Source of the DNA: Streptomyces hawaiiensis | Lineage (GTDB): Bacteria; Actinomycetota; Actinomycetes; Streptomycetales; Streptomycetaceae | Assembly (NCBI RefSeq): GCF_004803895.1 | Contig: NZ_CP021978.1 | Coordinates: 6,572,001-6,636,000, forward strand | Direction of reading: 5' to 3' | DNA length: 64,000 bases | Part shown: one piece after another, positions 25,157 through 33,422 of the stretch | Position numbering within the stretch: position 1 is the stretch's first letter | How the letters are laid out: the number at the start of each line of letters is the position of its first letter | The notes under the pieces: generated by a model | Databases searched by the model: none | What the model saw: the letters and a program-made list of their open reading frames with translations, nothing else | Told to the model about the DNA's origin: nothing | Made by a program: the position numbers and the translations under genes

Positions 25157-25729
25157 GTGGCTGACGCCGTACGGGGGGCCGCGTTCGTCGAGTTCTGCGG
25201 CGGCGACGAACTGGTCCTTCCGCGTGCCGAAGCCGAGGACCTCCTCAACGCCAACTACCGCCACCGCCAAGAGGCCGCTGTCACCGGACGGCTCGACCGT
25301 GCCCGAGGCAGGCGGTTAGCCGGCCTGGACCTGCCCTTCTTCGAGCTACCGCGAGAACTGGCGGACTCGGACAGCATCGGTGTCATCTACGACGAGGTCG
25401 ACGGGCTCAACTTCTACGCGGACTACGGAATGCTGCGGGAGCTCTTCGCGAACCCGGCGCTCGCGGGCCGCAGGCAGCACCAGGACCTGTTGCGCACGTA
25501 CCTGCGCGAGGAGTCGATCGCGCCACTGCCGATCCGTCGACTGGCTGCCGCTCATCCGGAGACAGCCGACGCTGCATTCCGGAAGCTGTTGCGGAAGCCC
25601 GGATTCACCTGGAGCGAGCACGGCGAGGCGCTGTTGCGCCGACGCAAGTCCTGGTACTACGTGAACGAACCCCGCCCCGGTGTCTCCGTGATCGGCGACA
25701 GACTCAGGGCGCTTGCCGTCGGCCGCTGA
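25157..25729 (+). CDS. Hypothetical protein, 190 residues
   Basis: This family was not recognised. The GTG start follows GGGAGGGCTGAAC. The protein is soluble, with no membrane span or Cys pattern. The first third is mixed (FVEFCGGDELVLPRAEAEDL), followed by a basic RARGRR loop. Then comes an acidic aromatic part (GVIYDEVDGLNFYADYGMLR) and a helical end with repeated R/K and Leu (RKLLRKPGFTWSEHGEALLR). It probably forms an operon with the small acidic protein 52 bases upstream. The YxVNEPRPG near the C-terminus could be a conserved motif. No function is proposed. Confidence 0.65.
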   Translation: MADAVRGAAFVEFCGGDELVLPRAEAEDLLNANYRHRQEAAVTGRLDRARGRRLAGLDLPFFELPRELADSDSIGVIYDEVDGLNFYADYGMLRELFANPALAGRRQHQDLLRTYLREESIAPLPIRRLAAAHPETADAAFRKLLRKPGFTWSEHGEALLRRRKSWYYVNEPRPGVSVIGDRLRALAVGR

Positions 25730-25841
25730 CAGTCACCGATTCCCGTTGAGGCCCCGGGCCGCCGTCGGCCGTGGCCCATCGGAGCGGAGGAACCGCAGGC
25801 CGGATGGCCCGAGGGCGTGCATATCGCAGTACGTTCGGGTC

Positions 25842-26015
25842 ATGGCGGACACGACACGGATCACGGTGACGCTGCCGACCGAGCAGGTCGCCGAACTGAG
25901 GAAGCTCACCGACAACGTCTCCGGTTATGTGGCCGAGGCGGTGGCGCGCCAGCTGCTCGGCGCCGGCCTGCAGCGCCACCAGGAGGAGCACGGGGCGTTC
26001 ACTGCTCCCGCCTGA
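25842..26015 (+). CDS. Small ribbon-helix-helix-like protein (orphan antitoxin type)
   Basis: This 57-residue protein reads MADTTRITVTLPTEQVAELR, then KLTDNVSGYVAEAVARQLLG. It has a beta-strand (RITVTLP) followed by two amphipathic helices, the fold order of CopG/RHH DNA-binding proteins that serve as antitoxins. ATG 25842 is used; the frame is open a little upstream without a ribosome binding site. No toxin gene adjoins it: the next gene, 226 bases on, is an alpha/beta hydrolase. It may act alone as a repressor or have lost its partner. Confidence 0.6.
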   Translation: MADTTRITVTLPTEQVAELRKLTDNVSGYVAEAVARQLLGAGLQRHQEEHGAFTAPA

Positions 26016-26240
26016 TCGGCCCGCTCGATGCCGGATCCGCGCCGCGAGGGTACGTCTCGTTCATGGTGGTCGCCTCCAGTCTCTTCAGCATCGCGCCGGG
26101 CGGAAGGCGGCGCCATCGCGGGACAGAGGAGGGCCCGGGCTGCTCAGGCCGTCGCAGCACAGGCAGCCGTCCGAGACCTGTGGGACGGTGTGAGTACGGG
26201 GGTGTGGGCTTTCCACGGAGACCGTTCCAGGAGGCCGGGC

Positions 26241-27050
26241 ATGGGCGAAACGATCGAAACAGACGCCGGCGGGATCTGGGTCGAGCGCCGGGGTGAGGGG
26301 CCCGACGTCCTGCTCATCGCGGGGCTCAGCGACCCCGCCGAGGCGTGGCAGGCACAGCTCGACGGGCTCGCCGACCGCTACCGTCTCACCGCCTACGACA
26401 ACCGCGGCACCGGGCGTACGCCGCTGCCCGCGGGACCTCTGTCGGTGCCCGGGATGGCAGACGACGCCGCCGCGGTGCTGCGCGCGCTGGAAATCCCAGC
26501 CGCGCATGTCGTGGGCTTCTCGGGAGGCAGCCGCATCGCGCAGGAGCTGGCACTCAACCATCCCCGGCTCGTCCGCAGTCTCGTCCTGGTGAGCACATGG
26601 GCCCGTCCCGACGCCTACTCTCACTCGATGATGGGCTTCTGGCACTGGATGGCCGAGCGCGCGCCGAATGAGCGCGCCATGCTGGAGGCGTTCCTGCTGT
26701 GGATCTACACGCCGCGGGCGCACAACGACGGCACGGTCGACAGGGTCATCGAGGAGACGATGGCCTTCCCGCATCCGCAGTCCGTCGAAGCTTTCCAGCG
26801 CCAGCTCGCACCGTTCCGGACGCACGACACGCTCGACCGCCTGTCTGAGATCACCGCGCCGACACTGGTAATGGCCGGTGAACTCGACATCGCCACGCCA
26901 CCGCGCCTCGGGCGCGCGGTCGCCGAGAGGATCCCGGGGGCGCGGTTCGAGGTGCTGCCCGGCGAGGCCCACCAGCCATTCCAGGAAGTCCCCGACGCCT
27001 TCAACGCACGGGTCGCCACCTTCTGGCAGGAAGTCCAGATCCGGGGTTGA
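26241..27050 (+). CDS. Alpha/beta hydrolase (Ser nucleophile)
   Basis: This 269-residue hydrolase has the nucleophile elbow VGFSGGSRIAQELAL (Ser ~95), the acid in MAGELDIATPPRL and the His in PGEAHQPFQEVP. The cap region contains several Trp/Met (MGFWHWMAERAP), as in esterase or peroxidase-like members. The ATG at 26241 has CAGGAGGCCGGGC upstream, a strong site. The frame is open upstream to 26028 but that part lacks codon bias. It is a single-gene unit at the end of this block; the following 740 bases contain no gene. Substrate unknown. Confidence 0.88.
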   Translation: MGETIETDAGGIWVERRGEGPDVLLIAGLSDPAEAWQAQLDGLADRYRLTAYDNRGTGRTPLPAGPLSVPGMADDAAAVLRALEIPAAHVVGFSGGSRIAQELALNHPRLVRSLVLVSTWARPDAYSHSMMGFWHWMAERAPNERAMLEAFLLWIYTPRAHNDGTVDRVIEETMAFPHPQSVEAFQRQLAPFRTHDTLDRLSEITAPTLVMAGELDIATPPRLGRAVAERIPGARFEVLPGEAHQPFQEVPDAFNARVATFWQEVQIRG

Positions 27051-27794
27051 GGAACGCCCGGCGGCCGGATGCCGACCCTGCCGGTCGGTCCAGCTGCCGG
27101 AGCCGCATCCGTATCGGCCCGGCCTCCGACTTCTTCCTCGTCCCCGTCTCCGGGCCGAAGGGCCGAACCGTTCCCGTCTCCGTACGCGTCATCTCGCAGC
27201 CGCTCCAACAGCTGACCTGCCGTCCAAGCAGCAGCGTGACGGTCACGGCAATCAGAGGCGCGCACAGCCGGGTGTACCAGTATCAACTCGAGCAGGAGAG
27301 ATAGGCCGTCGGCCATGACGCTCGTTCGACGCTCTTTCTTAAGGAGCGTGAGGTGGTCGTCCTGGATCAGATAGCGCGGGCCAATCGACTTGTCGGGCTC
27401 AACCCGTCGAGCAGTGCGTTAGGGCTGTTCTCGGGGCTCGGGCCATACGGCGACAGGTCTAAGGTCACGTGTGCCGATTGCGCTGGCCTCGTTACCCTGT
27501 GTCGTAGGGAGTGTCGAGGTACGCGGGGGCAGAGATGAGTACGGGGGTGCAGTGCGTCGAACGGCCGCGGTGGAGCGGGGGATTGCGGCCGCCGATGCGC
27601 TCTTCTCTCTGGAGGGCATCCCAGAAGGAGCCGTCGTACCAGAGCCAGAGGGCTTGGCTGCGAATGAGACAGCAGTCGAGCGACTCGGTAGCCGGTTCGC
27701 CGGACTGGACGGTCAGGTAAGGCACGCGCTGAGACGTACCCGAGATCACGCAGGCAATTCGTCCAGCGACCGTCTCCAGGAACTTTGCAGAATG
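27051..27794. other. Gene-free stretch with repeat A copy 5
   Basis: No credible gene is seen. TGACCTGCCG (27213-27222) precedes repeat A (27316-27334) by ~100 bases. Right of the repeat, several open frames cross on both strands but none shows a family motif. The aceA remnant begins at its right edge. Confidence 0.55.
27316..27334 (+). repeat. Dispersed repeat A, copy 5
   Basis: TGACGCTCGTTCGACGCTC. It is followed by CTTTCTTAAGGAGCG, differing from the extension of copies 3 and 6. It separates the hydrolase block from the block with the orphan RHS tip. Confidence 0.7.
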
Positions 27795-28032
27795 CCGAGA
27801 CCTGCTGGACGGCATGACCGCCGGTGAGCGCGCCCACCGCGTGGATGTAGTCCGCTCGTGCAGCTGGCGCCACAGCCGCTCGGCGCCGCGCCGGGGTGTG
27901 CTCCTCACGGACACTGCCCGAGAGCCGGACGACGTCCTCGGCGCTGTAGGTGCGCTCGATGCCCTGCCACCTCAGGTCGGTGGCCCAGCGCCGGGCCAGT
28001 TCCTCGGCCGCCTGCGTCCTCGCTTCTGCCAT
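27795..28032 (-). pseudogene. aceA: Isocitrate lyase 5' fragment
   Basis: From an ATG at 28032 the minus strand reads MAEARTQAAEELARRWATDL, then SAEDVVRLSGSVREEHT, and after two compensating shifts DYIHAVGALTGGHAVQQV. This is the N-terminal ~75 residues of Streptomyces isocitrate lyase (glyoxylate shunt). The stretch between (GAERLWRQLHE) is legible only in a second frame. At ~27800 similarity ends and unrelated sequence follows. The other ~350 residues, with the catalytic Cys, are absent. Confidence 0.8.
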
Positions 28033-28154
28033 GACTGCCACCGTCGGCGAAAGCCGTGGTCAGGTGGTGCGCGGCGTCGGTGAGGCTTCAGCCCACTACG
28101 ACGCCGGGCTGGGCCAGGCCCCTGCCGATGGCTGTGCCTGCCCGTCCTGGGTCT

Positions 28155-28496
28155 TCATCCTTCCAGTAGGTCGCTGACATAGTCGCGGAGTTGAGGAGGA
28201 AGGTCGGCGAGGACGATCTCCTCCAGAGGTGCGATGTGCTCAAGGCCGACATGGCCCGTGGACGTCAGTTCGATGATGGCGTGCAGTTCGGCTTCCAGCG
28301 CGGAGTTCTCCTTTTCACAGACAGCGGTTGCCGCCAGCAATGTCGCCAGAGCCGACGCCTGGGCGGGTGTGTACGCACCCAGGTGGTCGGTCACTTCGTC
28401 GGCCGCGCGTTCTCGTGCCTGTGCATCGGCTTCCGAAATCATTCGCGCGATACCGATGAAGCCGTGAGACTTCAATGTGAGACACCCGTTCGTCAC
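28155..28496 (-). CDS. Small acidic helical protein, possible immunity protein
   Basis: This 113-residue, Glu/Ala-rich, probably all-helical protein (RERAADEVTDHLGAYTPAQA, AELHAIIELTSTGHVGLEHI) was not recognised by family. It lies downstream of the barstar gene on the same strand (124 bases between) in a block that holds an RHS toxin tip. Orphan immunity genes often accumulate in such places; that is the only reason for the suggestion. The start is uncertain: GTG 28496 has no clear ribosome binding site, and ATG 28442 (MISEADAQARERAADE) is an alternative. Confidence 0.5.
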   Translation of the reverse strand: MTNGCLTLKSHGFIGIARMISEADAQARERAADEVTDHLGAYTPAQASALATLLAATAVCEKENSALEAELHAIIELTSTGHVGLEHIAPLEEIVLADLPPQLRDYVSDLLEG

Positions 28497-28620
28497 CAGT
28501 ACGGAAGTGGAAACTGAGCCGGCCAGGGGATGTGTGTGGCATGGGCCGCGTCCGGATTGTAGTGGGGACTGTTCGGGTTGTGGACCTGTCGGTGATACAG
28601 GTTCCCCGCGTATGACGGCC

Positions 28621-29085
28621 TCAATGGGTCTTGATTTCGCGGAGCACCTCCTCCTGAGCGTCGGGCGGGCACAGCAGTACGGTCTGAAAAGTGATCTTCT
28701 CCTGGCCCGGAAGCTCGGGCTTTCCCGCCCAGAACTTAGCGGCGTCGTTCAGGGCACGGAAGAGCATTTCGCGTTCTTCGGCGCTCTCGGAAAGCACGGC
28801 GTCGGCGTCATCGACGGTAAGGAGGAAATGCTTGGCGCTGATCCAGTGTAGATCGGTCAAACAGTTCCGCAGTGCGTTCCAGTTCCAGCCGAAGTAGTCC
28901 GGGAGGCGCAGTGCCTCGTAGAACTGAGTGAACACCCCGTCGGAGTCGGGCATTTCCTGTCCTTGCATCCGGGCCGAGTAGATCAGCCCGGTGGGAGGCA
29001 GGGCGCGGGCAACGGAGAGCGAGGAGTCGGTCGAGACGACACAAACTTCTTCCTCGTATCGTTCCCACCAGATGGCGTTGCTCAT
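28621..29085 (-). CDS. Barstar-family ribonuclease inhibitor (immunity protein)
   Basis: This 154-residue protein contains the barstar core: LIYSARMQGQEMPDSDGVFT followed by QFYEALRLPDYFGWNWNALR and NCLTDLHW. The D-x-F-G-x-N-W-x-A-L and acidic loop are the parts that plug the active site of barnase-type RNases. A ~35-residue N-terminal extension and a C-terminal part with a helix (FRALNDAAKFWAG) are longer than in classic 90-residue barstar. The ATG at 29085 overlaps the toxin stop by 4 bases (ATGA), so the inhibitor is made together with the toxin. It would act in the cytoplasm to protect the cell. Confidence 0.85.
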   Translation of the reverse strand: MSNAIWWERYEEEVCVVSTDSSLSVARALPPTGLIYSARMQGQEMPDSDGVFTQFYEALRLPDYFGWNWNALRNCLTDLHWISAKHFLLTVDDADAVLSESAEEREMLFRALNDAAKFWAGKPELPGQEKITFQTVLLCPPDAQEEVLREIKTH

Positions 29086-29882
29086 CGGCCGGTCTCCATC
29101 ACGATGTACGTCTGATAATGGGTCGGAGTGTAGTACGCCGATCCGTCCGACCCGGTCACGACCCTCTCGCCGCCCCAGTTCGGGTTGTCGATCGACTGCA
29201 CCGTGCCCCATTCTGTATAGCGGATGCTATTCCCCTGGCTGTCGAATTCGGGAAGTTTGTAGGCGCCTTTCTTCCCGCTGTTCTCGAATGGCTGGGGGAT
29301 GGACGGCCCCATGCGTTGAGGACCCGCGCCCTGAGCCTCCACACCGAACTCGCGGATGTCGGGAGGACCGCCTCGGACTCCGCCGGAACCTTGGTGGGAA
29401 TCCACCCGCTCAGCTTTGATGTGTCGCCCAGGGTCTGGCCCACTTGGTAGTTCGGTGAGAGTCCCAGCGGGTCGGCGCCTGTGTGGGGGTTGTCGACGTA
29501 GGTGACCGGATTGGGCGCGGGCGTGAGGCCGAGGGGGTCCGGAGCCGTGTAGCGGCCGGTCTCGGGGTCGTAGTGGCGGAAGTAGTTGTAGTGGAGGCCG
29601 GTTTCGGGGTCGTAGTACTGACCGGGGAAGCGCAGTGGTGACACGGGTAAGCCGTAGGGCGGTGTCGTACTCGAACGCGTAGCGGGCGCCGTCCGGCCCG
29701 GTGCGGGCAGTGAGGAGGTCGAAGTGGGTGTACTCGAACCGGGTCACTCCACCAGCCGGAGAGGTGTGAGTCAGGCAGTTGCCCTCACCGTCGTAGGTCC
29801 ATGACTCGGTGGCGCCGTCCGGGGCCGTACGGCGGGCGAGCTGCCCGTCGGCGTTCCAGGTGAGACTGGTGGCTCTGCCCAC
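29082..29882 (-). pseudogene. RHS remnant with guanyl-RNase (barnase-like) C-terminal toxin tip, frameshifted
   Basis: In order on the minus strand this has one RHS repeat (SWTYDGEGNCLTHTSPAGGV...), a jump to the RHS core end (FPGQYYDPETGLHYNYFRHY, DPLGLTPAPNPVTYVDNP) in another frame, then a frame return at ~29360 into the tip. The tip contains YKLPEFDSQGNSIRYTEWGT, RVVTGSDGSAYYTPTHYQTY and the stop. Glu in YTEW, Arg in GERVV and His in THYQTY match the catalytic set of barnase/RNase N1-type guanyl ribonucleases. The core is nearly the same as that of the intact RHS gene at 46.7-51.5 kb. No start and two frameshifts make it a displaced tip rather than a working toxin, but it could recombine onto the intact RHS gene. 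Confidence 0.8.
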
Positions 29883-30253
29883 AGGGTCGACGGTGCTTAC
29901 GAGTCTGCCGAGAACGGTACGCGAGGTTGCGCAGCAGGTGGGCGGCTAGGGCAGGAGGTCCCTCTTTACGGGCTGACGCTCATTCGACGCTTGTTCTGAT
30001 GAGGCGTCAGGGTGACGGCCGCCGCAGCGGAGGGGCGGGAGTCGCCACGGCCCGCCTCAGCTGGGGCCGCGGCTGCCCGCCGAGCCGACACATCGGATGG
30101 GTAAATCCGGCTTGCGTCCGCTACAAGGTGCCAACGCGCGCATTGCGTTGATCACGTTCCGGTACGCGAGTGCCCCGTAGCGGACTTCGCCGGCGCGGAT
30201 TCGCAGGCAGATCGCTCGGCTGCATGGTTTCTGTCGTATGCGGATCAACCGTC
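29883..30253. other. Gene-free stretch with repeat A copy 6
   Basis: Repeat A (29974-29992) lies ~90 bases upstream of the RHS remnant's 5' edge. No gene is seen between it and the DDAH fragment. Confidence 0.55.
29974..29992 (+). repeat. Dispersed repeat A, copy 6
   Basis: TGACGCTCATTCGACGCTT, followed by GTTCTGATGAGGCGTCAGGG, which matches the extension after copy 3 (16182) with few changes. Confidence 0.65.
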
Positions 30254-30670
30254 CTGTTCGGTGACACGGCCCTGGCCGTCCTGTCGCCGGACGAGATCAT
30301 GTACTACCCCGACGCCTTCTCGCCCGGCAGCCTGTCGGTCCTGCGCGAGATGCTCCCGGGGGCCATCGAGGTGGCGAAGGCGGACGCGGACGTGTTCGGG
30401 CTGAACGCGTTCTCCGACGGATACAACGTGGTGCTGCCGCAGGCGGCGATGGGCTTGGTCGAGATGCTGAAGGACCGGGGTTTCCATCCCGTCGGGGTGG
30501 ACGTCGCCGAGCTGCTCAAGGCGGGCGGTAGCGTCAAATGTTGCACGCTGGAGCTTCGTCAAAGCGAGGCTGAGCAACAGGGGCGGAAGGACGGGGACGA
30601 TGGCGACGGCGCAGGACGTCCGGACACTGGCGCTCACCCTGCCTCGCACGGAGGAGGCGCTGGTACGTGA
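30254..30670 (+). pseudogene. Dimethylarginine dimethylaminohydrolase/amidinotransferase, 5'-truncated
   Basis: Homology begins at FGDTALAVLSPDEIMYYPDA and runs through DADVFGLNAFSDGYNVVLPQ to LLKAGGSVKCCTLELR. This is the distal ~110 residues of a DDAH/arginine deiminase-fold enzyme of ~260 residues, including the catalytic Cys segment (GGSVKCC). The N-terminal half with the other catalytic acids and His is missing. After LELR the frame reads on through ~35 odd residues into the next gene's start, so the original stop is also lost. Confidence 0.75.
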
Positions 30671-31007
30671 CCAGACCAAATTCCGGGTCGGCCGGATCGT
30701 CTACGTGGCGCTGTCCCGGGATGAACGGTCCATGGGGTTCGCGTTTCCACGGGAGGAACGCGTAGCGCTGATCGCCTCGGAGCCGGAGAAGTACTTCATG
30801 CCGGTGCCCTCCGACGAGCGGTACAACTGGGTCCGCGTGTGGCTGGCACCGCTGGACGAGGACGAACTGACCGAACTCGTGGTCGGCGCCTGGGCGATGG
30901 TCGTGCCCAAACGGCTCTCGGCGGACCGCCTGGCCCAGATGGAAGCACGGGCGCGGCGGGACGAGCCCGCCGCGCCCGTGAAGGAGGACGGTGTGGGAGA
31001 TGACTGA
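30600..31007 (+). CDS. MmcQ/YjbR-family protein
   Basis: This 135-residue protein has the MmcQ/YjbR double-wing fold pattern: LALTLPRTEEALVRDQTKFR-VG, FAFPREERVALIASEPEKYF, RYNWVRVWLAPLDEDELTEL. The length is as usual (110-135). The family is small, cytoplasmic and of unclear function, with DNA binding suggested by structure. The ATG at 30600 overlaps the read-through tail of the DDAH fragment. Its stop overlaps the cupin gene start by 17 bases, so the two are coupled. Confidence 0.88.
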   Translation: MATAQDVRTLALTLPRTEEALVRDQTKFRVGRIVYVALSRDERSMGFAFPREERVALIASEPEKYFMPVPSDERYNWVRVWLAPLDEDELTELVVGAWAMVVPKRLSADRLAQMEARARRDEPAAPVKEDGVGDD

Positions 31008-31344
31008 CGGCGGCGGCGCGGAGGTGCACGACCTGGCGACTCTGGACGCCCGTCAGGCCGCCGAGGAACGCCGGTACCTGGAGTTCCTCCGGGTTCCCGC
31101 CATGAGCGCCGGGATGTACGCGCTGCAGGCCGGGGCCGCCGATCCCCAGCAGCCGCACGCGGAGGACGAGCTGTACCACGTCGTCACCGGTCGTGCGGTG
31201 CTGCGGATCGGTGAGAAGGACCATCCGGTGGCAGCCGGCTCGGTCTGCTTCGTGCCGGCGCGGGTACCGCATCGCTTCCATTCCATCACCGAGGACCTGC
31301 GGGTGCTCGTCGTCTTCTCGCCGAGCGAGACACCCGAGCCGTGA
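30991..31344 (+). CDS. Cupin-domain protein
   Basis: This 117-residue single cupin has motif 1 as HAEDELYHVVTGRAVLRIGE and motif 2 as VAAGSVCFVPARVPHRFHSI. His and Glu in H-x4-E-x3-H and a His in motif 2 form a metal site (usually Fe, Mn or Zn). GTG 30991 follows AAGGAGGACG; ATG 31000 is an alternative. The gene overlaps MmcQ and is followed by interleaved inverted repeats at 31355-31400. The reaction is unknown; single cupins include dioxygenases, isomerases and sensors. Confidence 0.85.
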   Translation: MWEMTDGGGAEVHDLATLDARQAAEERRYLEFLRVPAMSAGMYALQAGAADPQQPHAEDELYHVVTGRAVLRIGEKDHPVAAGSVCFVPARVPHRFHSITEDLRVLVVFSPSETPEP

Positions 31345-31354
31345 TCCGCGGCGA

Positions 31355-31400
31355 TGGCCGGTGAGCCGCGTTCAAGTGATGACCGGCCACGCTTGAACGC
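31355..31400 (+). terminator. Interleaved inverted repeats after the cupin gene
   Basis: TGGCCGGT (31355-31362) pairs with ACCGGCCA (31382-31389), and GCGTTCAAG (31368-31376) pairs with CTTGAACGC (31392-31400). The two stems cross, so they exclude each other or form a tight pseudoknot. They lie 11 bases after the cupin stop and 113 bases before the ferredoxin ATG. Termination is the simplest reading; an alternative is a switch for the P450 operon. Confidence 0.45.
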
Positions 31401-31512
31401 CTCGCCCATCGCGTGAACATTGCCGAAGGACAGCGCGGCTGATTCGCTGTCGAACACTGCGGTACCGATTTCTCTACTGCTGTCCTGAAGACGACAGATG
31501 GGAGTGGTGTGC

Positions 31513-31746
31513 ATGCCTACTGAGAACCGCTGGCATATTTCCGTGGATCGTGATTTCTGCATCGGCTCCGGAGTCTGTATGGGAGACCGGCCCGACCGCT
31601 TCACGTTGCGGAACGGCCAGTCGCAGCCGATCGACGCCGAAATCGACGCGGACGACGAGGTATTGGCCGTCGCGGATTCCTGCCCGCGAGAGGCGATCCG
31701 CATCGTCGAGGTGTCCACGGGCAACGTACTGGCCCCGGTGGATTGA
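31513..31746 (+). CDS. [3Fe-4S]-type ferredoxin, P450 partner
   Basis: This 77-residue acidic ferredoxin reads WHISVDRDFCIGSGVCMGDR, with C-x5-C, and later ADSCPREAI with the third Cys before Pro. That is the three-cysteine set of actinobacterial [3Fe-4S] ferredoxins that feed electrons to P450s. ATG 31513 is chosen because GGAG lies 8 bases upstream; the frame also opens at 31498. It ends 11 bases before the P450 gene, so both are co-transcribed and work as a pair, with an unknown reductase elsewhere. Confidence 0.9.
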   Translation: MPTENRWHISVDRDFCIGSGVCMGDRPDRFTLRNGQSQPIDAEIDADDEVLAVADSCPREAIRIVEVSTGNVLAPVD

Positions 31747-31757
31747 GAGGATTACAG

Positions 31758-32984
31758 ATGCAGAATTCCCAGGCGGAGATCCTGGAAAAGATACCCGCTG
31801 ATTTCGTACAGGACTCCTACGCGCTCTACGCCCGGTTGCGGGAGGAGGGACCGCCGCGCAAGGTCTTGATGCCGCACGGTGTCAAGGTCTGGATGGTGAC
31901 GCGCTACGACGATGTGCGGGCGCTGCTGGCCGACAGCCGGGTGAGCAAGGACGGCCGGCGCATCAACGAGATGTTCGCCCGGCATGCCGAGACACCCACC
32001 GAAGCACCGGCCGCGGTCGACAACGACCTGGCGGCGCACATGCTCAACAGCGATCCCCCGAACCACGCCCGGCTGCGCCGGCTGGTCGGCAAGGCGTTCA
32101 CCGAGCGCCGGGCCAAGGCGCTGCGCCCCAGAATCGAGGAGATCACCGACGAACTGCTGGACCGGTTGGCCGAGAACCCGCAAGCCGATCTCATCGAGCA
32201 GTTCGCCGCCCCGCTCACGATCACCGTGCTCGCGGAGCTGCTCGGCGTGCCGCCTGAGGACCGTGCGGTGTTCCGTTCGTGGACCAACACCCTGGTCGGT
32301 GCCAACCACACCGAGGAGGAGGTGGCTTCGGCTTCGGCCGCCGTCACCGCGTTCACCGAGGCACTGATAGACGCCAAGAACGCCAACCCGGGCGAGGACA
32401 TGTTCAGCGCCCTCGTCCAGGTCACCGAGGACGGCGACCGGCTCACCAAGTCCGAACTGGTCGCGATGGTCTTTCTCCTCGTGGTCGCGGGCCACGACAC
32501 CACGCTCAGCATGATCGGCAACGCGGTCCACGCGCTGTTGCGCAACCCCGACCAGCTGGCTCTGCTGAAGTCCGACCCGTCACTGCTGCCGAACGCGGTG
32601 GACGAGATGCTGCGCTACGAGGGGCCGGTGGGCCTGGCGACCTTCCGGTTCACCACGGACGACATCCCGCTGAACGGGGTGACGATTCCTGGCGGTGAGA
32701 TCGTGGTGGTCGCGCTGGGCTCGGCCAACCGGGACGCGGAGAAGTTCGAGAACGGCGACGAGCTGGACATCACCCGCAGGATCAGCGGAAACCTGGCCTT
32801 CGGTCACGGCATTCACTACTGCGCGGGTGCGCCCCTGGGCCGGCTCCAGGTGGAGATCGGCGTGGGCCGGCTGCTGCGGCGCTTCCCGGACCTGAGCTTC
32901 GCCGCCGATCCGGACACGTTCCGCTGGAAGGCCAGCACCATCATGCACGGCCTGGTCGAGCTACCGGTCCGCACGGTCGCCTGA
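31758..32984 (+). CDS. Cytochrome P450 (bacterial class I)
   Basis: This 408-residue P450 has the I-helix oxygen motif VVAGHDTT, the K-helix ExxR as DEMLRYEGP, and the heme loop FGHGIHYCAGAPLGR with Cys355 as the iron ligand. MLNSDPPNHARLRRLVGKAF (C-helix, heme propionate contact) is typical of CYP105/CYP107-like enzymes. ATG 31758 is 11 bases after the ferredoxin stop. It would hydroxylate or epoxidise a small molecule, perhaps a secondary metabolite, with electrons from the adjacent ferredoxin. There are no other biosynthetic genes next to it, so the substrate may be an outside compound. A strong hairpin ends the transcript at 32996-33030. Confidence 0.93.
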   Translation: MQNSQAEILEKIPADFVQDSYALYARLREEGPPRKVLMPHGVKVWMVTRYDDVRALLADSRVSKDGRRINEMFARHAETPTEAPAAVDNDLAAHMLNSDPPNHARLRRLVGKAFTERRAKALRPRIEEITDELLDRLAENPQADLIEQFAAPLTITVLAELLGVPPEDRAVFRSWTNTLVGANHTEEEVASASAAVTAFTEALIDAKNANPGEDMFSALVQVTEDGDRLTKSELVAMVFLLVVAGHDTTLSMIGNAVHALLRNPDQLALLKSDPSLLPNAVDEMLRYEGPVGLATFRFTTDDIPLNGVTIPGGEIVVVALGSANRDAEKFENGDELDITRRISGNLAFGHGIHYCAGAPLGRLQVEIGVGRLLRRFPDLSFAADPDTFRWKASTIMHGLVELPVRTVA

Positions 32985-32995
32985 GGCCGGTGCCA

Positions 32996-33030
32996 CGGGG
33001 GTACCGGCAAGCGGCACGCCGGTACCCCCG
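32996..33030. terminator. Bidirectional terminator, 13-bp perfect stem
   Basis: CGGGGGTACCGGC (32996-33008) and its exact complement GCCGGTACCCCCG (33018-33030) flank a 9-base loop. It sits between the convergent P450 and DUF1579-like genes, 11 and 5 bases from their stops. Confidence 0.75.
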
Positions 33031-33035
33031 AACCG

Positions 33036-33385
33036 TCAGGCAGTACGCCGGAAGTCCATGATCCAGTTGGTCTCCCAGCCGCCCCCCGTCGTGGAGAACG
33101 CCTGCTCCCAACGTGCCGAGTCCGCCGTGATCCCGGACCAGATGAAACGGCATCGTACGGAGGCGCCCTGGTGGATCTCCTCCCCGTGGAACTCGCCGAT
33201 CCCGTTCGGTCCGAACCGGCCCACGATCGACGGGGACATCCGTCCGGTGAGGCTGTTGACCCAGTTCAGCGACCACTCGTCGCGCTCTGTGTCGTACAGG
33301 CGCAACGTGAGGCCCGAGAAGTCCTTGGTGGGAAAGACGATTTCGTCCAGGTTCGCTCCGCCGTCGAACAGAGTGCTGCGGCAGT
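33036..33385 (-). pseudogene. DUF1579-like protein, 3' part (cut by IS element)
   Basis: The minus frame reads NCRSTLFDGGANLDEIVFPT, DFSGLTLRLYDTERDEWSLN and FSTTGGGWETNWIMDFRR to the stop at 33036. It is the distal ~115 residues of a lipocalin-like DUF1579 protein. The N-terminal part is at 34616-34759, beyond the inserted element. Without the element the halves join to a protein of ~165 residues. The halves join in frame if TTA (left) and TAA (right) edges are taken as one imperfect 3-base target copy; a strict 2-base TA copy leaves a one-base shift. Confidence 0.8.
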
Positions 33386-33422
33386 TAGAAGTCATCTCAT
33401 TTGGCTGGGTAAGCTGGCGGTC

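Noticed and set aside
31355..31400. A full H-type pseudoknot riboswitch
   Set aside because: The third loop would be only 2 bases across an 8-bp stem; kept only as crossed inverted repeats.
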